Origin: Flavobacterium sp. | GTDB taxonomy: Bacteria > Bacteroidota > Bacteroidia > Flavobacteriales > Flavobacteriaceae | DNA: 64,000 bases | Assembly: GCF_027483985.1 (NCBI RefSeq) | Contig: NZ_JAIXTJ010000025.1 | Coordinates: 1-64,000, forward strand | Reading direction: 5' to 3' | The notes under the pieces: model-generated | Told to the model about the DNA's origin: nothing | The model's input: only the letters and a program-made list of their open reading frames with translations | The model's database searches: none | In this document: one piece after another, positions 57,530 to 64,000 of the stretch | Layout of the letters: each line of letters opens with the position of its first letter | Position numbering within the stretch: the first letter of the stretch is position 1 | Program-made: the position numbers and the translations under genes

Positions 57530-59116
57530 TTAATAACCAGGATTTTGTTGTAATGTAGGGTTTGAACCAATTGCAGTTGCTGGTATTGGGAAAATTTTAT
57601 ATTTATCATCAATAGTAGTTCCTGATTGAACTGCACCTTTCCACTGCCAGTTGTAAGTACTTCCTGTGTATTTGCCAAAACGGATCAAATCTTGTCTTCT
57701 ATGACCTTCCCAGTATAATTCTCGAGCTCTTTCGTCAAGAACAAAGTCAAGTGTAATATCACCAGCTGTAACCGCGGTAGCACCTGCCCTAGTTCTTAGT
57801 GTATTTACATAACTTGCAGCTTGACTAGTACTACCTTGTCCTCTTGCCGCTAATTCTGCATACATTAAATACGCGTCAGCTAATCTAAATACTGGAAAAT
57901 CGATATCTACAAAGTTACCAGACACATCAGATCCAGCACCACCAGTTGACTTGATATTTTTATATTTTTCAACAGCATATCCATCGCCAAAGTTACCGAT
58001 ATTACCAATTGACAATGTTTGTCCTGATGTATAGAACATACCTCTTGGATCACCAGCAAATTTATTAACAAACTCTTGTCTAGTTCTTAAACCAAACCAA
58101 CCACCATTAACACCATAATTAGATGGATTCATTGAACCTCCAATCGCAGCATGTGTTAAGAAAGTTGTTCCTCCATAAGTTTGTGTATTTAAACCGTTAT
58201 ATCTTATTGGAAAGATCATTTCAGTTTGCGAACCATTACTATCGTTATCAGCCATAAATACTTTTCCGTAGCTTGAACTTGTATTAATTGAATACGTTGA
58301 ACTTAATACCGGAGCTAACGCCGCTGCAGCTTCTGCATATTTGTTTTGATTGATGTACACCTGCGCATTTAAATAAACTTTAGATAATAACATTTTAGCA
58401 GCAATTTTATCAACTCTACCAAATTCATTAGAACCTGAAGCTAACAAATCAGCATCAATAGCATTCAATTCACTTATGATAAAATCAAAAATGAATGATC
58501 TACTTCTTTGTTGCGGAAAACTAAAACCAACAGTATCGTTTTCTGTTGTGAATGGAACATTTCCAAACATATCCATCAAATGCCAATAAGAAAAAGCTCT
58601 CAAAAAACGTGCTTCAGCTCTATAGCTTACAATCTGAGCTCTTGTAGCTGCAGTAACATTTCTAGAATTTAATTTATCATTTGTAGTTTGTCTTAAATAC
58701 TCATTACATAATGATACTTGATACATACAACGAGAAAACATTGCATAAATGAACTCATTATTTGATGCCCACGTGTGGTTGTTTAAAGAAGGTAAGTTTC
58801 CATCTGCCCAAGCAATAATTGCTTCGTCAGTAGTAATTTCATTCATTACCCAGTAAGCTCTCAAATATTGTCCGAAACCTTCATCAATTCCAGCGATATC
58901 AGAATTTCCTGCTGGACCTTGTTGCCCTGAAACAGCTAACCCAGCATAAAGTTTTGCTAGAAACTGCTTGTAAGAAGCCTCATCTTGATAAAATACTTCT
59001 GATGAATAGATATCTTCATCAATCTCGATTTTATCTAGCTCTTTAGTACATGACGTCATTGATAAAATGGTCACTACTGAAAGAACTAACATTTTAATAA
59101 TTCTACTTTTTTTCAT
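57530..59116 (-). CDS. susD: SusD/RagB-family starch-binding outer-membrane lipoprotein
   Basis: The 528-aa protein has a lipoprotein signal (VVTILSMTSC, Cys22) and the SusD fold. The N-terminal TPR-like part (about 35-240; ELDKIEIDEDIYSSEVFYQD, SYRAEARFLRAFSYWHLMDM, FGNVPFTTEN) and the C-terminal blocks PVFRLADAYLMYAELAARGQ, YVNTLRTRAGA and LDERARELYWEGHRRQDLIR are diagnostic. SusD acts as the lid of the SusC channel and delivers oligosaccharides. It is 10 bases downstream of susC. Confidence 0.95.
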   Translation of the reverse strand: MKKSRIIKMLVLSVVTILSMTSCTKELDKIEIDEDIYSSEVFYQDEASYKQFLAKLYAGLAVSGQQGPAGNSDIAGIDEGFGQYLRAYWVMNEITTDEAIIAWADGNLPSLNNHTWASNNEFIYAMFSRCMYQVSLCNEYLRQTTNDKLNSRNVTAATRAQIVSYRAEARFLRAFSYWHLMDMFGNVPFTTENDTVGFSFPQQRSRSFIFDFIISELNAIDADLLASGSNEFGRVDKIAAKMLLSKVYLNAQVYINQNKYAEAAAALAPVLSSTYSINTSSSYGKVFMADNDSNGSQTEMIFPIRYNGLNTQTYGGTTFLTHAAIGGSMNPSNYGVNGGWFGLRTRQEFVNKFAGDPRGMFYTSGQTLSIGNIGNFGDGYAVEKYKNIKSTGGAGSDVSGNFVDIDFPVFRLADAYLMYAELAARGQGSTSQAASYVNTLRTRAGATAVTAGDITLDFVLDERARELYWEGHRRQDLIRFGKYTGSTYNWQWKGAVQSGTTIDDKYKIFPIPATAIGSNPTLQQNPGY

Positions 59117-59126
59117 AACTTTTTTT

Positions 59127-62075
59127 TTAAAAATTTACATTACAGCCAAGTACAAACATTCTTGCTCTTGGGTAAATCGTTTGATCAATTCCAGATAAAA
59201 TTTCAGGATCTAATCCTTTATATTTTGAAATAATAAGTGCATTTTGTACACCAAAACTTAGTCTAGCAGTAGTAGCATTTCCAAATGGTTCTGCAAAATT
59301 GTATCCAAAGCTGATGTTATCTAACTTAATAAACGAAGCATCTCTCACATAGTAATCTGAGAAAAATCTATTATTACCTTCGTTAACAAAACCTGATTCG
59401 AAGAAAGATGGGTTTATATTATTTAACGGTGTAATTTGGTTTATAGAATTATCTAAATAACCATATGAAGAACCATTATTATCATAGATATAGTTTCCTA
59501 AACTTGCTCTCCACGACATTGACATATCCCATTTCTTGTAATTAAATGTAGACATTAAACCAAATGTGAAATCAGCATATGGTTGTTTGTACTGGTACAT
59601 ATCTTTTGGAGTTATCAATCCATCACCATTTCTATCAACGTAAACACCTTCTAAAGGTTTTCCGTTTGTACCATAAACTTGCTCATATACATAAAACGCA
59701 TTTGGCGCATAACCTGTTGAGTTGATTTGAATATTATTTCCAACACCACCTCTGATTCCTCCTGTTAAGAAACCAGGTGCTTCCGTACCATCGATAGCAG
59801 TTGCCGTAATTTTTCTATCTTGATAATTTGCATTAAAATTAATATTCCAATTTAAATCTGTAGATTTTAACACATCAAAATTTAATCCAAGTTCAACACC
59901 TTTTACTTCTAAGTTTCCGAAATTTCTTGGTCCGTTGTTAGTTAAATTGGCACCGTCAGGGTAAGCTACAAAAGCTAATAAATCTTCAGTTTCTTTTTGA
60001 TACACATCTAATGTACCTTTAACTTTTTTAAACAATTCGAAATCTAAACCGGCATTGTATGTTGTAGTTTCTTCCCACTTAATTGTATTAGAATAAAATG
60101 AAGGTCTTACAGTTGTTACAAAAGTATTTCCAAATTGATATTGAGCTTGTTGATTTCCTGTAACATACTGAGGTATATAAGAAAAACTAGTAGACAATTC
60201 TTGTTGACCAGTGATTCCCCAACCTAATCTTAATTTTAAGTTAGTAACTGATTTACTTTCTTTTAAAAAGCTTTCATTAGATATATTCCAAGCAAATGCA
60301 GCTCCTGGAAAAATTCCAGATCTTACATCTTCAAAGAAATTATTAGTGATATCGTTTCTTAAATTTAACGTCAATAAGTATTTATCAGCAAAGCCAAGAT
60401 TAGCTCTACCAAAATAAGACTCTAATTTACTTACAGGACTTGTAAAAGTATTTTGTGAATTAATTACGTTCGCAGGATTTCTTAATTCTCCTGAATTATA
60501 ATCAACACGATTTCTTTCATAATAAGTATGTCCTGCAGTTACATCTACATTTAATTTACCAAAAGATTTTGTATAGTTTACATAAGCATCAAGAGCTGTA
60601 TTTGTTCTATTACCCCAAAACTCACTATATCTTCCTAAATTATTTGTTCCGTTGAAAAAGCCGTTGATACTACGATTACTTAAGTCATTTCTACCTTGAG
60701 ATTGTTCTCTATCAAGACCTGCTAAAACAGTGAATTTTAATTCTGGTAGGAAGTGTAATTTATAATCCAACTGAACATTTCCATAGTAACGATATCTTTT
60801 TGTTTGATTATTTCTTTGTTGAAGTGCAGCAACTGGGTTGTCAGCAGCTAAAAAATTTGGATTATTAGAACCATCTAACCACTCAAAATAACCTCCAAAT
60901 TGTTGGCTGTTAATATTCACTGGTTGTGTTGGATCAAAATTAATAGCACTACTTATAGCACCTTCGTCAGCAAAACGCTCCTTAATAACAGAGAAGTTTC
61001 CATTAATAGCAATTTTTAAATGGTCTTTGAATAAAGATGGATTTAATCTTAAAGAAGCAGTTGTTCTATCGAACTTAGAAGTTTCTAAAATACCTGGAAT
61101 ATAAGTATGACCATATGTGAATGATGTTGGCAATTTTCCGAATAAAGCACCTCTTAATCCTACATTATTATCAATTGATACTGAATTTGAGAAAATTTCC
61201 TCTTGCCAATCAGTGTTAGAATTTCCTAGTCTTGCAAGTCTTGAAGGCGCAATATTATACTGAGCGATATTTGCAGGATTTGTTAAAAAACTTTTAAAGT
61301 CTGCAGCAGAAGTAGTATTTATTTTGTCCGCTAAAGTATTAACTGTAAATGTTGTTCCTACAGAAACTTTTAGTGCACCTTTAGCACCTTTTTTAGTAGT
61401 AACTAAAATAACACCGTTAGAACCTCTATTACCATAAATGGCAGTAGCAGAAGCATCTTTTAAAATAGATATATTCTCAATATCATTAGGATTAATCGTT
61501 TGTAAATTCCCATCGATTGGCAATCCATCTAATACAATCAACGGATCGTTAGAAGCTTGCAATGAAGCTCCACCACGAATTCTAATCGCAGCACCATCTC
61601 CAGGACGACCACCTTGAGTAACAACTACACCCGCAACACGACCATTTAACAACGACTCTGTGTTAGAATTAAAACCTTTATTGAAATCTTTTGTAGTCAA
61701 TAAATCTACAGCACCTGTTGCATCTTTTTTCTTAACAGAACCATAACCAACTTGAACTACAACTTCTTGTAAAACATTGGCTTCTTCTTCTAAAGAAACT
61801 GCTAATGATTTTTGACCTTGATACGCGACGGTAGCGTTCTTATAACCAATAAAAGAGAACACTAATTTGTCTCCATTTTTTACTTTAGTTAATTTAAATT
61901 TTCCGTCAAAATCGGTTGATGTACCCGTTTGAGTACCTTGAATAATTACGTTAACTCCTGGAATCGGTTGATTTGATTTTGAATCAACTACAACTCCGTC
62001 CACCGTGGTTTGAGCCAAAACACTAAATGGGAGCATTAGCAATAAAAATAACAACTTTTTATAAATTGTTTTCAT
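59127..62075 (-). CDS. susC: SusC/RagA-family TonB-dependent outer-membrane importer
   Basis: The 982-aa protein has a signal peptide (ending LPFSVLAQ), a carboxypeptidase-regulatory-like domain (about 24-100; TVDGVVVDSKSNQPIPGVNV), a TonB plug (about 110-230; LNGRVAGVVVTQGGRPGDGA, IRIRGGASLQASNDPLIVLD, TAIYGNRGSNGVILVTTKKG) and the 22-stranded barrel ending RARMFVLGCNVNF. It imports maltodextrins with SusD, driven by TonB. The adjacent amylase, SusE and LacI regulator make starch the likely substrate. The upstream gap to lacI holds a LacI operator palindrome (62185-62198). Confidence 0.96.
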   Translation of the reverse strand: MKTIYKKLLFLLLMLPFSVLAQTTVDGVVVDSKSNQPIPGVNVIIQGTQTGTSTDFDGKFKLTKVKNGDKLVFSFIGYKNATVAYQGQKSLAVSLEEEANVLQEVVVQVGYGSVKKKDATGAVDLLTTKDFNKGFNSNTESLLNGRVAGVVVTQGGRPGDGAAIRIRGGASLQASNDPLIVLDGLPIDGNLQTINPNDIENISILKDASATAIYGNRGSNGVILVTTKKGAKGALKVSVGTTFTVNTLADKINTTSAADFKSFLTNPANIAQYNIAPSRLARLGNSNTDWQEEIFSNSVSIDNNVGLRGALFGKLPTSFTYGHTYIPGILETSKFDRTTASLRLNPSLFKDHLKIAINGNFSVIKERFADEGAISSAINFDPTQPVNINSQQFGGYFEWLDGSNNPNFLAADNPVAALQQRNNQTKRYRYYGNVQLDYKLHFLPELKFTVLAGLDREQSQGRNDLSNRSINGFFNGTNNLGRYSEFWGNRTNTALDAYVNYTKSFGKLNVDVTAGHTYYERNRVDYNSGELRNPANVINSQNTFTSPVSKLESYFGRANLGFADKYLLTLNLRNDITNNFFEDVRSGIFPGAAFAWNISNESFLKESKSVTNLKLRLGWGITGQQELSTSFSYIPQYVTGNQQAQYQFGNTFVTTVRPSFYSNTIKWEETTTYNAGLDFELFKKVKGTLDVYQKETEDLLAFVAYPDGANLTNNGPRNFGNLEVKGVELGLNFDVLKSTDLNWNINFNANYQDRKITATAIDGTEAPGFLTGGIRGGVGNNIQINSTGYAPNAFYVYEQVYGTNGKPLEGVYVDRNGDGLITPKDMYQYKQPYADFTFGLMSTFNYKKWDMSMSWRASLGNYIYDNNGSSYGYLDNSINQITPLNNINPSFFESGFVNEGNNRFFSDYYVRDASFIKLDNISFGYNFAEPFGNATTARLSFGVQNALIISKYKGLDPEILSGIDQTIYPRARMFVLGCNVNF

Positions 62076-62184
62076 ACATTTTGTTTAGGTTAATAAATTT
62101 GTTTTTTAGCTTATACTTTAACTTCGAATGTTAAATTTATAATAAATTTTCAGATAAAAAAATGAGACTACTATTATATAGTAC

Positions 62185-62198
62185 CGAAAACGTTTTCG
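62185..62198. promoter_or_regulatory. LacI-type operator between susC and the lacI gene
   Basis: CGAAAACGTTTTCG is a perfect 14-bp palindrome with the central CG expected of LacI/GalR operators. It lies in the divergent promoter region, 110 bases before susC and 156 before the regulator gene. Confidence 0.8.
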
Positions 62199-62353
62199 TG
62201 TTGAAAACTTTCTCAAATATTCAGAAAAATAAAGGTAAAATTCACAATTAAAAAAATAAAACCTATCTTTATTCAGAAATTAATTTTCTGTTAAGAATTA
62301 AACATTTTTTAATTTTGAAAAATTAGTTTTACAATCAACTTATAAACCAAAAA

Positions 62354-63376
62354 ATGAGAAGAAAAGTCACTTTAAAACAAATTGCAAAAGAATTAGATGT
62401 TTCTATTTCTACAGTATCTAAATCTTTGAGAGATAGCAGTGAAATTAGCGAAGATACTCGTCAAAAAGTACAAGCGTTTGCTAAACTATACAACTATAAA
62501 CCAAATAATATTGCACTTAGTTTAAAAAACAGAAAGTCCAAGACAATATGCATCATTATTCCGGAAGTCATTCATCATTTTTTTGCTACCGTAATTAGCG
62601 GTGTTGAACATGTTGCTAATGAAAATGGCTATAATGTAATTGTTTGTTTATCCGATGAATCATTTGATAAGGAAGTCATTAATATGGAAATGTTAGCCAA
62701 CGGAAGCATTGACGGATTCATCATGTCTTTATCAAAAGAAACCCAACAAAAAAGAGATTTTCATCATATTACGGAAGTTATCAATCAAGGAATGCCCGTT
62801 GTAATGTTTGACAGAATTACAAACGATATTTTATGCGATAAAGTAATTATTGACGATAATTTAGCCGCTTTTAATGCTACTCAATTCCTTATCGATAAAG
62901 GATTTAAAAAAATTGCCTTGCTAACAACAGTAGATTATGTTAGTGTAGGAAAATTAAGGACAGAAGGTTACATCAAAGCATTGAAAACCAACGATATTAA
63001 AATTGATGAAAACATAATAATAAAAATTGAAGACACTGATAACTTTGAAAATCAAATTGAAGCTTTAATAAACAATAATGACCTTGAAGCAATTTTTGCA
63101 GTAAACGAAATTTTTGCAGTTACTGCAATAAAAGTTGCAGCAAGATTAGGAAAGTCAGTACCAAAAGACATCTCAATTATAGGTTTTACAGATGGTATTA
63201 TATCTAAATATTCATCGCCATCTATAACTACCGTTAGCCAAAATGGTGCGAAAATGGGTGAAAAAGCAGCAAGAATGCTTCTCGAAAAACTTGAAATTGA
63301 AGAGGAAGATTACGAAGAACAATACAAAACCGAAGTCATAGAAACCGAATTAGTAGAAAGAGAATCTACACTTTAA
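62354..63376 (+). CDS. LacI/GalR-family transcriptional regulator
   Basis: The 340-aa protein has an N-terminal helix-turn-helix (VTLKQIAKELDVSISTVSKS, about residues 4-23) with the hinge helix NIALSLKNRKSKT, then the periplasmic-binding-protein-like sugar-sensing domain (about 60-330; ICIIIPEVIHHFFATVISGV, GMPVVMFDRITNDILCDKVI, DISIIGFTDGIISKYSSPSI). It should bind the palindromes at 62185-62198 and 63391-63404 and control uptake of a glucan; malto-oligosaccharide as inducer is inference from the neighbours. In other Bacteroidota such a factor has been found to activate rather than repress starch loci. Confidence 0.92.
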   Translation: MRRKVTLKQIAKELDVSISTVSKSLRDSSEISEDTRQKVQAFAKLYNYKPNNIALSLKNRKSKTICIIIPEVIHHFFATVISGVEHVANENGYNVIVCLSDESFDKEVINMEMLANGSIDGFIMSLSKETQQKRDFHHITEVINQGMPVVMFDRITNDILCDKVIIDDNLAAFNATQFLIDKGFKKIALLTTVDYVSVGKLRTEGYIKALKTNDIKIDENIIIKIEDTDNFENQIEALINNNDLEAIFAVNEIFAVTAIKVAARLGKSVPKDISIIGFTDGIISKYSSPSITTVSQNGAKMGEKAARMLLEKLEIEEEDYEEQYKTEVIETELVERESTL

Positions 63377-63390
63377 ATTACTTATCAACA

Positions 63391-63404
63391 AAAAAACGTT
63401 TTCG
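63391..63404. promoter_or_regulatory. imperfect LacI-type operator upstream of the MFS transporter
   Basis: AAAAAACGTTTTCG has the central AAAACGTTTT and the full right half of the 62185 palindrome, with two mismatches in the left half. It lies 15 bases after the lacI stop and 145 bases before the transporter start. Confidence 0.6.
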
Positions 63405-63549
63405 TAACTCTTTTTTTATAGCAAAATCTGAAAACTGAAAACTTTTAATATCTTTACAACATCAAAGCTTATACTTTTTACTTCGAAAACAAAAAATAAG
63501 TTTTGATAAGCATCTAGCTTATCGTATTTCTAATCTCTAAATTACGATA

Positions 63550-64000
63550 ATGGAAAAGCGTAAGTTAAGTTTCTGGCAAATTTGGAACATGAGTTTCGGA
63601 TTTCTAGGGATACAAATGGGTTTTGCCCTTCAAAATTCTAATGTTAGCAGAATATTTCAAACACTGGGTGCTAACATAGACGACATTCCTATTTTGTGGG
63701 TTGCTGCACCAATGACTGGGCTAATAATTCAACCAATTATCGGCTATTTTTCAGATAGAACTTGGACAAAACTAGGCCGAAGAAAACCTTATTTTCTTGC
63801 TGGTGCAATTTTAGCGTCTGCTGCTTTATTTATAATGCCCAATTCGCCTATGTTGTGGTTTGCTGCAGGTATGTTATGGATAATGGATGCCTCTATTAAC
63901 GTTTCAATGGAACCTTTTCGTGCATTTGTAGGTGATAATTTACCCGATTCACAAAGAACGACTGGTTTTGCAATGCAAAGTTTCTTTATTGGAATTGGTG
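63550..64000 (+). CDS. MFS sugar transporter (SLC45/maltose type), N-terminal part
   Basis: The gene begins at ATG 63550 and runs off the right edge (150 codons visible). It opens MEKRKLSFWQIWNMSFGFLG and then shows IQMGFALQNSNVSRIFQTLG, a first-segment pattern of the SLC45/GPH-like MFS sugar carriers, the loop-2 motif GYFSDRTWTKLGRRKPYFLA and MEPFRAFVGDNLPDSQRTTG. It should carry maltose or malto-oligosaccharides across the inner membrane after SusCD import. The upstream operator suggests control by the LacI-type regulator. Later genes of the locus probably lie beyond the edge. Confidence 0.88.
   Translation, partial: MEKRKLSFWQIWNMSFGFLGIQMGFALQNSNVSRIFQTLGANIDDIPILWVAAPMTGLIIQPIIGYFSDRTWTKLGRRKPYFLAGAILASAALFIMPNSPMLWFAAGMLWIMDASINVSMEPFRAFVGDNLPDSQRTTGFAMQSFFIGIG

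Overview
The window is AT-rich chromosomal DNA of a Bacteroidota bacterium of the Flavobacterium type. The grounds are a SusC/SusD glycan-uptake locus, a type IX secretion (T9SS) sorting domain on an amylase, a PorT-like T9SS protein, a lipoprotein-type BamA/TamA homologue, an AccD without its zinc ribbon, a mevalonate-pathway HMG-CoA reductase with a partner GHMP kinase, and the Bacteroidota-type promoter element TAnnTTTG (best seen as TTTG-N19-TAnnTTTG in front of tRNA-Phe). It is mostly core genome; no phage, transposase, rRNA or CRISPR array is visible. The left 2 kb is a small accessory patch.

Layout. 1-63 is the start of pdhB (minus). 294-1316 holds two orphan small genes separated by copies of a dispersed repeat, followed by a lipocalin-like lipoprotein. 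2069-5824 carries etfB, etfA, a bifunctional-nuclease/UVR protein and thyA. A possible structured RNA leader lies at 4126-4190. 5887-14152 carries a small glycogen-binding-type protein, a 2TM protein plus folA, ubiE/menG, porT, a TrmH-type methyltransferase, tamL, fbaA and accD. 14332-16335 holds an ABC permease and a lipoprotein on the minus strand. 16522-23793 is purH followed by the rod-shape cluster mreB-mreC-mreD-mrdA-rodA. 23796-33025 includes a lipoprotein nuclease, a coiled-coil protein, a tail-specific protease, surE-lpxB, an NlpC/P60 lipoprotein, comEC and a thioredoxin.

33080-40203 (minus) is a peptide-use block: three POT-family peptide transporters and a dipeptidyl peptidase IV-type enzyme. 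40372-42649 holds HMG-CoA reductase and a GHMP kinase. 42715-50230 (minus) is a long envelope gene chain: coaX, a putative outer-membrane barrel, a repeat protein, lptC, a small membrane protein, a CNNM/CorC protein and a PpiD-like chaperone. tRNA-Phe sits at 50353-50425, then an AsmA-family protein. 53353-64000 is a starch/maltodextrin utilization locus: susC-susD-susE and a secreted alpha-amylase on the minus strand, with a LacI-type regulator and a truncated MFS sugar transporter on the plus strand. LacI-type operator palindromes lie between susC and lacI and upstream of the transporter. A further identical-core palindrome lies 56 kb away, next to the glycogen-binding-type gene.

The most unusual non-gene signal is a family of intergenic spacers with a clear 7-base periodicity. 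They occupy the whole gap before etfA, thyA and accD, the stretch just before the nuclease gene, part of the gap before mreC, and the convergent gap after accD. Each has its own sequence, yet they share the period and, in two cases, the same 3-base distance to the start codon.
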